Shown: positions 49,196 to 58,674, counted from the first letter of the stretch. The stretch: DNA of 64,000 nt from an uncultured Bacteroidales bacterium (GCA_949297215.1 CASFRV010000003.1:1-64000), one strand, 5' to 3'. Notes: a model not told the origin generated them from the sequence alone. Program-made: numbers and translations.

Positions 49196-51409
49196 ATGAA
49201 AAAAGAAGGTAACCGGGCATTTACGCCGGAAGAAGCGGAGAGCGTTCGCCGCGATTTCAGATATTTGCGTGCAAATGGTTTCTTACGGCTTACGAAGGAG
49301 ACGAAAGATGCGCTTTACGGCTTCCTGTCGGAAAAGACGGCAGGCGGTGTCCCGTTGCGCGATGCTTTCGGGTTGAATAAAATTTGCAATTCGTTGGGGG
49401 CCATGCGTCTGGCGGCCGTGGAGATTGGTTTGGGAGGCAGTGTGCTCCTTTCGCGCATGGTTTGTTCGTTGGCAGACGAGGCCGACTTGCCCCAAATCGG
49501 CCGTTTGTTTGGCGAGGAAGTGCAACGGGGTGCAGCCGCCTTTTTCCGCGTGTGGAAACTGGCAGCCAAGGAAGAAGCCATGCGGACCGACAATTTCAGA
49601 AACCTCCTGGTGTCGCAGGCCGGCGACATGCGCGTCATTCTTCTGCTCATTGCCGATTGTGCTTATGTCATGCGCCACATCCGTGATGCCGAGAACGAAG
49701 CGGCACGACGCACGCTTTCGACCGAAGCTTCTTGTCTGTATGCGCCCATAGCCCACAAACTGGGGCTTTATAAGCTGAAAAGCGAGTTGGAAGACTTGTC
49801 GCTGAAATATCTTGAGCACGACGCCTATTATATGATTAAGGAAAAGCTCAATGCCACGAAGAAAGCCCGCGATGCCTATATTGAGCGTTTCACGGCCCCT
49901 ATTAAAAAACTGCTCGATGCCGATGGTCTTCGTTATCACATGAAGGGACGTACGAAGAGCATCCATTCCATTTGGCAGAAGATGAAGAAGCAGCAGTGTG
50001 GCTTCGAGGGCGTTTACGATTTGTTTGCCATCCGCATCATTTTGGACGCCCCTGCCGACAAGGAGAAGGAGCAGTGCTGGAAGGTTTTCAGCTTGATAAC
50101 AGATCAATACGAGTCGAACCTGAAGCGCCTGCGCGACTGGCTCACCGTTCCCAAGAGCAACGGCTACGAAAGCCTGCATATCACGGTGAAGGGCCCGGAA
50201 GATAAATGGGTAGAAGTGCAGATCAGAACCGAGCGCATGGATGAAATAGCCGAGCACGGCTTGGCGGCCCATTGGAGATATAAAGGGGTGAAGAGCACCG
50301 ACGGCGGCATCGACGCCTGGCTGGCCGATATCCGTAGCGCCTTGGAGACGGGCAACGAGAGCTTGCTCACCGAGAGCCTCAGCTCAGACCTTCATGAAAA
50401 GGAGGTCTACGTCTTTACGCCGAAGGGCGACCTCTTTTGTTTGCCGTTGGGAGCCACGGTGCTCGACTTTGCCTATCACATACATTCGGCCGTCGGCAAC
50501 CACTGCGTCGGCGGACGCGTCAACGGCAAGAACGTTTCCATGCGCCAGGAGCTCGAGAGCGGCGACACGGTCGAGGTGGTCACCTCGTCTGCGCAGTCGC
50601 CCAAACCCGATTGGGTGAACATCGTGGTTTCGTCGCACGCCCGCTCCAAGATACGTCAGGCCGTCAGGGAGCTGCAAGCCCGCAACACGGTTATGGCCAA
50701 AGAGTTGTTGGAGCGAAAGCTGAAAAACAAAAAGCTCGAATGGGACGAGGCCATCGTCAACCAGCTTGTGAAAAAAGCCGGCTTCAAGGAGGCCGTGGAG
50801 TTTTACCGTGCCATAGGCGACGAACGTTTGGATGTCAACGAGCTTATCGACATGTACGTCGGGCTCTTCAAGCGCGAAAACAATCTGTTGGAGCGTGCTG
50901 CCACCCGCAGTGCAGGGGAGTATAATTTTGAGACAGAGGCAGAGCAGCGCTCCGCGGCCGATACCGACGTGCTCGTTATCGACAGAAATCTGAAAGGCAT
51001 CGATTTTCAGATGGCCCGTTGCTGCAACCCCGTTTACGGAGACGATGTCTTCGGCTTCGTAACGGTGAGCGGTGGCATAAAGATACACCGCACCAATTGC
51101 CCCAACGCCCCCATGCTCCGCGAGCGTTTCGGCTATCGCATAGTAAAGGCCCGCTGGGCCGGCAAGGGCGGCAGCAAATATCCCATCACACTGAACATCG
51201 TGGGCAACGACGATTTGGGCATTGTCAACAACATCACATCCATTATCAGCAAGGAGGAGCACATCATGTTGAGAAGCATCAATATCGACTCGAACGACGG
51301 CTTGTTTTTCGGCATATTGACGGTGCTGGTCGACGACACCGACAAGCTCGAAAAGCTGATGAAAAAGTTGCGGACGGTCAAGGGGGTCAAGGCCGTTTCG
51401 CGAACATAG
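49196..51409 (+). CDS. relA: RelA/SpoT-family (p)ppGpp synthetase
   Basis: 737 aa. The synthetase domain is intact (HMKGRTKSIHSIWQKM, VYDLFAIRIIL, VPKSNGYESLHITVKGP, EVQIRTERMDEIAEHGLAAHWRYK). A TGS domain (VYVFTPKGDLFCLPLGATVLDFAYHIH) and a C-terminal ACT domain follow. The N-terminal region where hydrolases carry the HD pair reads LLSRMVCSLADEADL, with no HDxxED motif. It thus looks synthetase-only, RelA-like, and another hydrolase should exist elsewhere in the genome. Confidence 0.9.
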   Translation: MKKEGNRAFTPEEAESVRRDFRYLRANGFLRLTKETKDALYGFLSEKTAGGVPLRDAFGLNKICNSLGAMRLAAVEIGLGGSVLLSRMVCSLADEADLPQIGRLFGEEVQRGAAAFFRVWKLAAKEEAMRTDNFRNLLVSQAGDMRVILLLIADCAYVMRHIRDAENEAARRTLSTEASCLYAPIAHKLGLYKLKSELEDLSLKYLEHDAYYMIKEKLNATKKARDAYIERFTAPIKKLLDADGLRYHMKGRTKSIHSIWQKMKKQQCGFEGVYDLFAIRIILDAPADKEKEQCWKVFSLITDQYESNLKRLRDWLTVPKSNGYESLHITVKGPEDKWVEVQIRTERMDEIAEHGLAAHWRYKGVKSTDGGIDAWLADIRSALETGNESLLTESLSSDLHEKEVYVFTPKGDLFCLPLGATVLDFAYHIHSAVGNHCVGGRVNGKNVSMRQELESGDTVEVVTSSAQSPKPDWVNIVVSSHARSKIRQAVRELQARNTVMAKELLERKLKNKKLEWDEAIVNQLVKKAGFKEAVEFYRAIGDERLDVNELIDMYVGLFKRENNLLERAATRSAGEYNFETEAEQRSAADTDVLVIDRNLKGIDFQMARCCNPVYGDDVFGFVTVSGGIKIHRTNCPNAPMLRERFGYRIVKARWAGKGGSKYPITLNIVGNDDLGIVNNITSIISKEEHIMLRSINIDSNDGLFFGILTVLVDDTDKLEKLMKKLRTVKGVKAVSRT

Positions 51410-51426
51410 CACCCTTCTCCGCCGCC

Positions 51427-53586
51427 ATGCCCGTTCCGTTTCGCCGTCTGTTGTTTTGTCTGCTGCTTGTCTTTTGCTTTTCGCACGAAGGATGGGCCGC
51501 AGCCGACGATGCGCGTGCCGACTCGGTCATGGAGCGCGTTTTCACCTACACCCGTCGCAGCGGACTGACAGTGAGCAGCTACACCTCGCAGCTGTATGTG
51601 CGCACCCGCCTGACGACGCGCCGCCGCGGGCGGTGGATTAGATTCGTGCCGGGCATGTTTCCGCTGGAAAAGGGCGAGAATGTCTATTTGAGCGAGAACC
51701 ACGTCGTTTACCGCTATCGCCCGCCCGGGCAGGTGGACGAGAAAGAGGTGGCTTATTACAGCACAATGCCCTATCTTCACGACTCGTCCGAACGAGTGCT
51801 CAGCCGGTTCAGCTTTTCTATCTACGAGCCCAACCTCTTCTCCGATCGTATCCTTTCCCCTTTGCATGAACGCAACGGCCGCTTCTATCGTTACAAGTAT
51901 GTCTACTCATACACCGAGGCCGGGCGCGTGCTTACGCGCATTCTGATACGCCCCCGCTTTCATAACACCCAGCTTGTTTCGGGCAACATCGATGTCGTTT
52001 TGCAGACGGGGGCCGTCCGCCATTTCGAGTTTGCCATGACGTACGACATGACCTCCATCCGTCTGGCGGGCACGGTGGGGGCCGAAGGGCTTGCCACGCT
52101 CTATCCCACGCAGATCGACATGACCACGCGGCTGCATCTTTTGGGCAACCGGTTGGAGGCTCATTACAGAGGGGTGGCCGGGTACGATTTTCGTGCCGCG
52201 ACCGATGGCAACACGCTTCCCGAAGCCGCGTCGCGTTACGACCAGACGGAGCTTTGCCGCCTGCGTACCGACACCACCCACCTGCTTCGCAGTCGCAGCT
52301 ACTTCGACGAGGCGCGCCCGTATCCCTTGTCGGCCGACGAGCAGGCCATATACGACCGGGCCGACTCGCTTGCAGCCCGGCGCGACACGGCGGCCCAGGC
52401 TCCGCGCCGGCGCATCCTCTCGCCCTTGGCCGAGAACATTTTGCTCGACAGCCACAAGTGGAACCTCGGACGCGGCGGCAGGCTCGATGTTCCGGCTGTC
52501 ATTACCCCCTCCATGTATCAGTGGAGCCAGGCAAAGGGATTCTACATACAGGCAAGCATCAATATGGACTGGCAGTTTCGCGAAAAAGTGTTTTTCCAGG
52601 CCGTACCGCGTTTCGGATACAACTTCAAGCAGCGGCAGTTCTATTGGTGCGCTCCGCTGACGCTTCATCTCTCGCCGGCGCGCAACGTGGCTCTCCGTTT
52701 CGAGGCGGGCAACGGCAACCACATATACAGCGCCGACCAGGCCGACGAAATACGCGACCGTCTTTCGGGCATCAGCCATTACGACTCGCTCATGCAGGTT
52801 TTCGACGCCTACAACTTTCGCTATTACAAGGATTTCTATTTGCAGGGCGACGTGTCCTATGAGCCGCTGCCCGGACTGAAGCTTTCGGCCGGTCTCCGCT
52901 ATCACGACCGCTCGTTGCTCGGGTGGAACGAGGTGTCGCAGCAGAGCGGTATGGCGCGCACTTTGAAAAGTCTGGCGCCGCGTCTGCACATCGACTGGAC
53001 GCCCTGCCTTTACTACTATCGCGACGGCAGGCAGAAGGTGCCCCTCTATTCGCGTTGGCCCACGTTTATGCTCGACTACGAGCGGGGCGTGCGCACTGGA
53101 CGCTGTTCGGGCGAGTATGAGCGGTGGGAGTTTGACGCCAAGTACCGGTATAATCTTTATGCCTTGCGGGCTCTGTATTTCCGTTTTGGCTTCGGGCTGT
53201 ACACCAATCGCGGCGAAGACTATTTTGTCGACTTCGACCATTTCCGCGACAACAACATGCCGGCCGGATGGGAGGACGAAATGATGGGCAGGTTTCAGCT
53301 GCTCGATGCCCGCTGGTACAACGAGTCGAAATACTACGTGCGTATGAGCGCTATGTACGAAAGTCCGATGCTGCTTTTCTCGCGCATCAAGTATCTTTCG
53401 CGCATCATTCAGAAGGAGCGCATCTACTGCAACCTGCTCACCGTGTGCTATCTGCTTCCCTACGCCGAGATGGGTTACGGCCTCTCCACGCATCTTTGCG
53501 ATGTGGGCGTGTTTGTCGGTATGGCCAACCATACGAATGTGAGCGTGGGGGCAAAATTTGTTTTGAGGTTGTTCGACGGCTGGTAG
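51427..53586 (+). CDS. DUF5686-type outer-membrane protein
   Basis: 719 aa from ATG 51427 (MPVPFRRLLFCLLLVFCFS, a signal peptide). The longer open frame upstream overlaps relA and is a shadow. The mature part is rich in alternating aromatic strands and ends KFVLRLFDGW, typical of an outer-membrane barrel. Segments such as ADSVMERVFTYTRRSG and NLFSDRILSPLHE resemble DUF5686 proteins. Function unknown. It starts 17 bases after the relA stop. Confidence 0.75.
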   Translation: MPVPFRRLLFCLLLVFCFSHEGWAAADDARADSVMERVFTYTRRSGLTVSSYTSQLYVRTRLTTRRRGRWIRFVPGMFPLEKGENVYLSENHVVYRYRPPGQVDEKEVAYYSTMPYLHDSSERVLSRFSFSIYEPNLFSDRILSPLHERNGRFYRYKYVYSYTEAGRVLTRILIRPRFHNTQLVSGNIDVVLQTGAVRHFEFAMTYDMTSIRLAGTVGAEGLATLYPTQIDMTTRLHLLGNRLEAHYRGVAGYDFRAATDGNTLPEAASRYDQTELCRLRTDTTHLLRSRSYFDEARPYPLSADEQAIYDRADSLAARRDTAAQAPRRRILSPLAENILLDSHKWNLGRGGRLDVPAVITPSMYQWSQAKGFYIQASINMDWQFREKVFFQAVPRFGYNFKQRQFYWCAPLTLHLSPARNVALRFEAGNGNHIYSADQADEIRDRLSGISHYDSLMQVFDAYNFRYYKDFYLQGDVSYEPLPGLKLSAGLRYHDRSLLGWNEVSQQSGMARTLKSLAPRLHIDWTPCLYYYRDGRQKVPLYSRWPTFMLDYERGVRTGRCSGEYERWEFDAKYRYNLYALRALYFRFGFGLYTNRGEDYFVDFDHFRDNNMPAGWEDEMMGRFQLLDARWYNESKYYVRMSAMYESPMLLFSRIKYLSRIIQKERIYCNLLTVCYLLPYAEMGYGLSTHLCDVGVFVGMANHTNVSVGAKFVLRLFDGW

Positions 53587-53660
53587 CCGTCCCGTGCCGG
53601 CAGTGGGGGCGCGGTGTATGCCGTTTGTGCGAGTCCCTGTGGGTAGCAGATGAAGCATAA

Positions 53661-53700
53661 AAAAAAAAGCTCCGAAACAAAGAAATGTTTCGGAGCTTTT
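53661..53700. terminator. Bidirectional terminator
   Basis: GCTCCGAAACA pairs with TGTTTCGGAGC around a 7-base loop, with A-run before and T-run after. It serves the DUF5686 gene on the plus strand and the tRNA pair on the minus strand. Confidence 0.9.
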
Positions 53701-53709
53701 CGGTTTTGG

Positions 53710-53781
53710 TAGCGCCTACGGGAATCGAACCCGTATACCATGCGTGAGAGGCATGTATCCTAACCGTTAGATGAAAGCGCC
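53710..53781 (-). tRNA. tRNA-Glu (CUC)
   Basis: A 72-base cloverleaf on the minus strand. The anticodon stem-loop CATGC-CTCTCAC-GCATG gives anticodon CUC, reading GAG. The T loop is GGTTCGATTCC. The 3' CCA is encoded (53707-53709). Confidence 0.93.
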
Positions 53782-53789
53782 TTGTTGTG

Positions 53790-53878
53790 CGGAAGCTGGG
53801 GGATTCGAACCCCCGGTACGGTTAATCCCGTACGTCAGTTTAGCAAACTGGTGGTTTCAGCCACTCACCCAAACTTCC
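53790..53878 (-). tRNA. tRNA-Ser (GCU)
   Basis: An 89-base class II tRNA on the minus strand with acceptor GGAAGTT/AGCTTCC. The anticodon loop TTGCTAA gives GCU, reading AGC/AGU. The long variable arm (ACGTACGGG...CCGTAC) is typical of tRNA-Ser. CCA is not encoded. It is co-transcribed ahead of tRNA-Glu. Confidence 0.94.
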
Positions 53879-53905
53879 TTACCGCGTTTTCTCTCAAACG
53901 CGGTG

Positions 53906-53936
53906 CAAAGGTACGACCTTTTTTTGAACCACCAAA
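53906..53936 (-). promoter_or_regulatory. tRNA operon promoter
   Basis: On the minus strand TTTG (53933-53936) and TACCTTTG (53906-53913) are spaced by exactly 19 bases. The tRNA-Ser 5' end is 28 bases downstream of the -7 box. This is the best-formed promoter of the window. Confidence 0.75.
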
Positions 53937-53939
53937 TTT

Positions 53940-54551
53940 TTACGGCGTTTTTTTCTGATTTTTTTCTTCGGGCCCCGTTTTGCATGCTTTCCGCCGGCTC
54001 ATTTGCTCGGTCGGGAGAAACACGTATTCGAAGATCTCGCTGATGCCAGTGGCCCCGAAATAGGTGCCCGTCTGCCCCATAATCAGGATGGGCTGGCGGA
54101 AAAATTCGGGATGGTCGAACAGGTTGAGCTTTGAGCGGTAGTCCATGCCGCTTTGGGCGAGCCTTATGGCCATGCAGCGTTCCTTGTCGGTCTCTTCCGG
54201 CCGGTCGGCAATGAACATGTTTGTGTTGGGCTTCTCCGTTGGGCGGGCAAAGGTCAGGCTGCTGCGCGATGTGGACCGGGCGTAGCCGACGATGTAGCCT
54301 TTCACCCATACAAACTCGTCCTCGCCCAGCGTCAGAGCCTGCGCCACGCTCCATATGTCGGCGCCGCCGGTCGGGTCGTTTTCGTCTGCGCTGTCGTCGG
54401 GCTCGTCGTCGGGGTCGGTTCCGGGTTGTTCCGGGGTGGGACCGGGCGTTTCCTCCTTACTCCCGTCTTCGTCGGCGGGTAGCTCTATCTTTTCGCAGGA
54501 TGTGGCGGCCAGGAGGAGGGCGGCCAGCATGAGCAGGGCAAGTTTCTTCAT
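53940..54551 (-). CDS. DUF6359-like lipoprotein
   Basis: 203 aa with a lipobox (LLLAATSCEK). An acidic Pro/Thr/Asp-rich linker follows (about residues 25-60). The rest has IWSVAQALTLGEDEFVWVKGYIVGYA and NMFIADRPEE, resembling the DUF6359 OB-fold-like domain found in Bacteroidota surface proteins. Function unknown. The basic C-terminus ends in EEKNQKKTP. It may be translated in the same direction as, and 11 bases upstream of the end of, hisC-like gene transcription. Confidence 0.72.
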   Translation of the reverse strand: MKKLALLMLAALLLAATSCEKIELPADEDGSKEETPGPTPEQPGTDPDDEPDDSADENDPTGGADIWSVAQALTLGEDEFVWVKGYIVGYARSTSRSSLTFARPTEKPNTNMFIADRPEETDKERCMAIRLAQSGMDYRSKLNLFDHPEFFRQPILIMGQTGTYFGATGISEIFEYVFLPTEQMSRRKACKTGPEEKNQKKTP

Positions 54552-54562
54552 ATCATCCGGGT

Positions 54563-55633
54563 TTAGGAGAGGGTGGTGCTTTCAACCTCCTTTTCAGGGT
54601 CGTATTTTCGCATGGCGCTCAGCAGGACCGTGTTTTCGTGGGGAAGCCCGATGCCGATGCGCAGACAGTCGGCACATCCGTCGTATGCCGAGCAGTCTTT
54701 TACGGCAATGCCGTTGGCGGCCAGATAGCGGTAAATGCGTTTTGCCCCCTTCAGGCGCACCAGAAAAAAGTTGGCTTCCGACGGATACACGCAGGTGCAG
54801 AACGGCAGTTGCGTGAAGGCTGCCATCACCTTGCGCCGCTCGTCGGCCACGAGGCTGTTCCATTTGAATATGCTGAAATTGCGGCGCAGCGTTTCGCACG
54901 CCAGACGCAGCGAGGGCGTACTGACGTTGTACGGAGCGCGCAAGCGGTCGAGCAGAGCCACCGTCTCGGGGCGGGCAAAGGCCAAGGCCACGCGCAGCCC
55001 GGCCGATGCCCAGGCCTGCGACAGAGAGGAAACGACGATCAGGTTGGGGTGGACCGATGGCTGCCGGCGCAGCGAGGGGGCGGAGGAGAAGGCCAGATAC
55101 GTTTCGTCCACCACGACGAGCCCCGGAAAGGCATCGGCCGTGCGGACAATCTCGTCGGCGTCGGCCAGGTTGCCCGTCGGGTTGTTGGGCGAGCAGATGA
55201 AAACGATTTTCGAGCGTTCGTCGGCAGCTTCGAGCAGGCGTTCGGCCCGTAGCTCAAACTGCGGGCCGAGAGGTACGGGGCGATAGGCCACGTCGTTGAG
55301 CGCCGCCAGCCGGGCAAAGCCTTCGGAAACGGGTGTGGGCGCAATCACGTTGTCGGTTCCGGGGCGGCAAAAGGTGCGCAGCAGCAGGTCGAAAATGTCC
55401 CATGCCCCGGCGCCGGTGAAGATACACTCCGGGCGGATGCCCGTTGCGAGCGAAGCTTCGGCCCGCAGTTCGTGGCGCTCGGCGGCAGGGTAGCGGTTGT
55501 AGGGTGCATTGTAGGGGCTTTCGTTCCGGTCGAGGCAGATGGTGTGCTCCGGCCGTTGCGTTTCGGCGCAGGGCGGCAGCTGCGCGAGCAGCGCCCTGAC
55601 GTTGGGGCGGATGAGTTCTTCAAGCTTCTTCAT
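54563..55633 (-). CDS. hisC: HisC-like aminotransferase with PLP lysine replaced by Gln
   Basis: 356 aa from ATG 55633 (MKKLEELIRPNVRALL). It matches histidinol-phosphate aminotransferase: DRNESPYNAPYNRYP, FICSPNNPTGNLAD, VVDETYLAFS, and RIGIG near the end. The PLP motif, normally S-[LF]-S-K-A-x-G-x-A-G-x-R, reads SLSQAWASAGLRV, so the Schiff-base lysine is Gln206 (codon CAG at 55016-55018). All other ligands look intact. Either the enzyme is inactive, has another role, or this is a one-base change or error. No other his genes lie nearby. Confidence 0.82.
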   Translation of the reverse strand: MKKLEELIRPNVRALLAQLPPCAETQRPEHTICLDRNESPYNAPYNRYPAAERHELRAEASLATGIRPECIFTGAGAWDIFDLLLRTFCRPGTDNVIAPTPVSEGFARLAALNDVAYRPVPLGPQFELRAERLLEAADERSKIVFICSPNNPTGNLADADEIVRTADAFPGLVVVDETYLAFSSAPSLRRQPSVHPNLIVVSSLSQAWASAGLRVALAFARPETVALLDRLRAPYNVSTPSLRLACETLRRNFSIFKWNSLVADERRKVMAAFTQLPFCTCVYPSEANFFLVRLKGAKRIYRYLAANGIAVKDCSAYDGCADCLRIGIGLPHENTVLLSAMRKYDPEKEVESTTLS

Positions 55634-55775
55634 GCGTGAACAGATCGGGTGGGGTGGCAGGCGCCCATGGGCATAAAGGCCGGTGCGGCCGTTTTGCCGG
55701 CTTGCGGCGCGCATGGACAGCCGTCTCCCGCGTTTGGCGGGCCGGCAGCGGTGGCCGGCCTTTGCGTCGGCTATG

Positions 55776-55809
55776 CAAATTTATATATAATGCCTGAAAT
55801 AGCGGCAAA
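55776..55809 (-). promoter_or_regulatory. hisC-like gene promoter
   Basis: On the minus strand TTTG (55806-55809) and TAAATTTG (55776-55783), spaced 22 bases. This implies a leader of about 135 bases before the ATG. Confidence 0.5.
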
Positions 55810-55980
55810 AAGATGGCGGCAGGCAGCATAAGCCGCCTTTTTGCCCACGTGCCGGAGGGGGCGCGACGCAGCGACCGCTGCTGCCGACGGTGAGGGGGCG
55901 CGGCCGCAGACGAAAGGCGGAACCGAACGCCGGCAAGCGGAAATCGGAGGGAGAAGAGTGCCTATTTGAAAGGAAACGCT

Positions 55981-55988
55981 TATTTTTG
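55981..55988 (+). promoter_or_regulatory. nadC promoter -7 box
   Basis: TATTTTTG fits TAnnTTTG, 38 bases before the nadC ATG. A TTTG at 55965-55968 is closer than usual. Confidence 0.45.
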
Positions 55989-56026
55989 TGCTTATATTTT
56001 ACGAACACTACAACAAAAGAAAGCTT

Positions 56027-56875
56027 ATGTATAGCGTAGACGAATTGAACGACCGGCTGATAGACCTCGCTTTTTCGGAGGACATCGGCGATGGCGACCA
56101 CACCACCCTTTGCTGCATCCCGGAAGATGCCATGGGTAAGTCGAAACTGCTGATCAAGGAGGCTGGCGTGCTGGCCGGCATCCGCATAGCCCAGATTATT
56201 TTCCACCGCTTCGACCCTGAGTTGCAGGTAGAGGTGTTTATGGAGGACGGGGCCCGCGTCAAGCCGGGCGATGTGCCCATGGTGGTGACGGGCCGTGTGC
56301 GCAGCCTGCTGCAAACGGAGCGCCTCATGCTCAACGTCATGCAGCGCATGAGCGGCATAGCCACGATGACGGCCACCTACGTGGAACGGCTCGAAGGCAC
56401 CCGCACCCACGTGCTCGACACGCGCAAGACGACACCCGGCATGCGCATGCTGGAAAAAGAGGCCGTGAAGATAGGCGGAGGCATGAACCACCGCATCGGC
56501 CTGTTCGACATGATATTGCTGAAAGACAACCACGTCGACTTTGCCGGAGGCATTGCCAACGCCCTGGACCGCTGCCGGGCCTACCAGCAGGAAAAGGGGC
56601 TGAACCTGAAGGTGGAAATAGAAGTCCGCTCGTTCGACGAAATACGTCAGGTGCTCGAACACGGCGGCGCGGACCGCATTATGTTCGACAATTTCAGCGT
56701 GGCCGACACGCGCAAAGCCGTCGAGATGATCGGAGGACGGATGGAAACGGAGTCGAGCGGGGGCATTACGCTCGACACCATACGCGATTATGCCGAATGT
56801 GGCGTCGACTTTGTCTCCGTCGGTGCGCTCACCCACTCGGTGAAAGGGCTCGACATGTCGTTTAAAGCCTGCTGA
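56027..56875 (+). CDS. nadC: Quinolinate phosphoribosyltransferase (nicotinate-nucleotide pyrophosphorylase)
   Basis: 282 aa from ATG 56027 (MYSVDELNDRLIDLAFSEDIGDGDHTT). Substrate-binding residues appear in ERLMLNVMQRMSGIAT, HVLDTRKTTPGMR, KIGGGMNHRIGLFDMILLKDNH and ESSGGITLDTIRDYA. It makes nicotinate mononucleotide from quinolinate and PRPP in NAD synthesis. nadA and nadB are not in the window. It is 16 bases upstream of the C69 peptidase gene. Confidence 0.95.
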   Translation: MYSVDELNDRLIDLAFSEDIGDGDHTTLCCIPEDAMGKSKLLIKEAGVLAGIRIAQIIFHRFDPELQVEVFMEDGARVKPGDVPMVVTGRVRSLLQTERLMLNVMQRMSGIATMTATYVERLEGTRTHVLDTRKTTPGMRMLEKEAVKIGGGMNHRIGLFDMILLKDNHVDFAGGIANALDRCRAYQQEKGLNLKVEIEVRSFDEIRQVLEHGGADRIMFDNFSVADTRKAVEMIGGRMETESSGGITLDTIRDYAECGVDFVSVGALTHSVKGLDMSFKAC

Positions 56876-56891
56876 CAAACCCCTGAACGCG

Positions 56892-58565
56892 ATGAACACG
56901 AAACCGACGAAGACGCGGAGGGGCGTGCGGTGTGCCGCCGCCGCGCTGGCGCTGTTTATGGGCGTTTCTGCGCCCGGAGAAGCCTGCACAAGTTTTCTTG
57001 TGGGGCGGAAAGCCTCGGCCGACGGCTCGGCCTTTATCACCTATAACGCCGACGATTATGGCATGTATGGCCGTCTGCGCTATCTCCCGGCAGCCAAGCA
57101 TGCGAAGGGCGCCATGCGCCGCATCGTGGACGGCGACACCAACCATTATCTGGGCGAAATACCCGAAGCCCCCGTCACCTATGCCGTGATGGGCCACATC
57201 AACGAGCACCAGGTGGCCATCACCGAGACGACGTTCGGCGGCCGCCCCGAGCTGGTGGACCCCAACGGAACGATCGACTACGTGAGCCTCATGGCCATAG
57301 CCCTGCAACGCTCCAAGACGGCCCGCGAGGCCATCGGCGTGATGACCTCGCTCGTGCAGCAATACGGCTACGCGAGCAGCGGCGAGAGCTTCTCGATTGC
57401 CGACCCTGAGGAGGTGTGGATTTTGGAGCTGATCGGTAAAGGCAGCGGCGAGAAAGGGGCTGTCTGGGTGGCTGTGCGCATCCCTGACGACTGCATAGCC
57501 GCGCATGCCAACCAAAGCCGTATCCACCGCTTCGACCGGAAAGACAAGGACAACGTGATGTATGCCGACGACGTCATATCGTTTGCACGCAAGAAGGGAT
57601 ATTTCGACGGGCGCGACGAGGATTTCTCCTTTTCGCAGGCGTATGCGCCAGCCGACTTCTCGGCTATCCGTTTTTGTGAGGCCCGCGTGTGGAGCTTCTT
57701 CAACAAATGGGTGGACGGGATGGACCGGTACGTCGACTATGCCTCGGGGCGCCACATCGGGAAGGCAGAGCCTATGCCGCTCTACTTCAAGCCCAAGCGC
57801 CCGCTCTCGCTGCACGACGTGATGGCGAGCAACCGCGACCATTTCGAGGGAACGCCCTTCGACATCACCGCCGACGCCGGAGCCGGGCCCTATTCGGCCC
57901 CCTACCGGCCGACGCCCCTGACGTGGGAGTGCGAAGGAAAGACCTATTTCAACGAACGCCCCATCTCGACGCAGCAGACGGGCTTCACGGTGGTGGCACA
58001 GGTGCGCTCCTGGCTGCCCGATGCCGTGGGCGGCGTGTTGTGGTTTGGCAACGACGACCCCAACATGGTGGCCTATACGCCCGTATATTGCGGCGGAAAG
58101 GCCGTGCCCGAGTGCTACAACGACCCGACGGCCGACGAAGTGACGTTTTCCTGGCGTTCGGCCTTTTGGGTGTGCAACTGGGTGGCCAATATGACCTATC
58201 CGCGCTATTCGCAGCTCTTTCCGAGCGTCGAGGCCGAGCGCGACCGGCTGGAACAGCAGTTCCTGTCCTCGCAAAAACCGGTGGAAGACCGGGCGCTGGC
58301 CCTCTACGGGCAAGACCCGGACGGTGCCGTGCGCTATCTCGACGGCTATGCCGCAGCCTGCGCCGACACGATGCTGGCAGCCTGGAAAAAGCTGGGCGAA
58401 TATCTCATCGTGAAGTATAACGACCAGGCCGTGAAGCCCGAACGTGCCGGCAGCTTCACGCGCACGCCCGACGGACTGGGCACGCCGCCCGAGCGGCCGG
58501 GCTTCGACGAGCGATTCAAGCGTGCCATCATCAAGGACACGGGCGAAAAATATCTCATGCCCTGA
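56892..58565 (+). CDS. C69-family dipeptidase
   Basis: 557 aa. A signal peptide (RRGVRCAAAALALFMGVSAPG) ends just before CTSFLVGRKASADGSAF, whose Cys (residue ~33) is the expected N-terminal nucleophile exposed after processing. Other family segments are NEHQVAITETTFGGR, AREAIGVMTSLVQQYGYASSGESFSIAD and EVWILELIGKGSG. It is a periplasmic or secreted Ntn-hydrolase-type dipeptidase for peptide use. A strong terminator follows. Confidence 0.92.
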   Translation: MNTKPTKTRRGVRCAAAALALFMGVSAPGEACTSFLVGRKASADGSAFITYNADDYGMYGRLRYLPAAKHAKGAMRRIVDGDTNHYLGEIPEAPVTYAVMGHINEHQVAITETTFGGRPELVDPNGTIDYVSLMAIALQRSKTAREAIGVMTSLVQQYGYASSGESFSIADPEEVWILELIGKGSGEKGAVWVAVRIPDDCIAAHANQSRIHRFDRKDKDNVMYADDVISFARKKGYFDGRDEDFSFSQAYAPADFSAIRFCEARVWSFFNKWVDGMDRYVDYASGRHIGKAEPMPLYFKPKRPLSLHDVMASNRDHFEGTPFDITADAGAGPYSAPYRPTPLTWECEGKTYFNERPISTQQTGFTVVAQVRSWLPDAVGGVLWFGNDDPNMVAYTPVYCGGKAVPECYNDPTADEVTFSWRSAFWVCNWVANMTYPRYSQLFPSVEAERDRLEQQFLSSQKPVEDRALALYGQDPDGAVRYLDGYAAACADTMLAAWKKLGEYLIVKYNDQAVKPERAGSFTRTPDGLGTPPERPGFDERFKRAIIKDTGEKYLMP

Positions 58566-58573
58566 ATCGACGG

Positions 58574-58607
58574 AACGCGGCTGCCGCAAACAGACGGCAG
58601 CCGCGTT
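58574..58607 (+). terminator. C69 peptidase terminator
   Basis: AACGCGGCTGCCG pairs with CGGCAGCCGCGTT around an 8-base loop, followed by TTGTTTT. Confidence 0.88.
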
Positions 58608-58674
58608 TTGTTTTATATTTTCTTAGCATAGCCCACAGATATGCCGGGAAGAAAAGAAAAACAAAAGGGGAAAC

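Larger units (their letters stand above)
55634..56026. other. Divergent gap between the hisC-like gene and nadC
   Basis: 393 bases. It holds a hisC-side promoter (55776-55783) and a nadC-side box (55981-55988). The rest is GC-rich without a credible gene; short open frames show no family. Confidence 0.6.

Noticed and set aside
51019..51426. N-terminal extension of the DUF5686 protein
   Set aside because: It lies entirely within relA in another frame; the signal peptide begins at 51427.
54563..55633. A histidine biosynthesis operon
   Set aside because: No other his gene is nearby; the neighbours are a lipoprotein and nadC.
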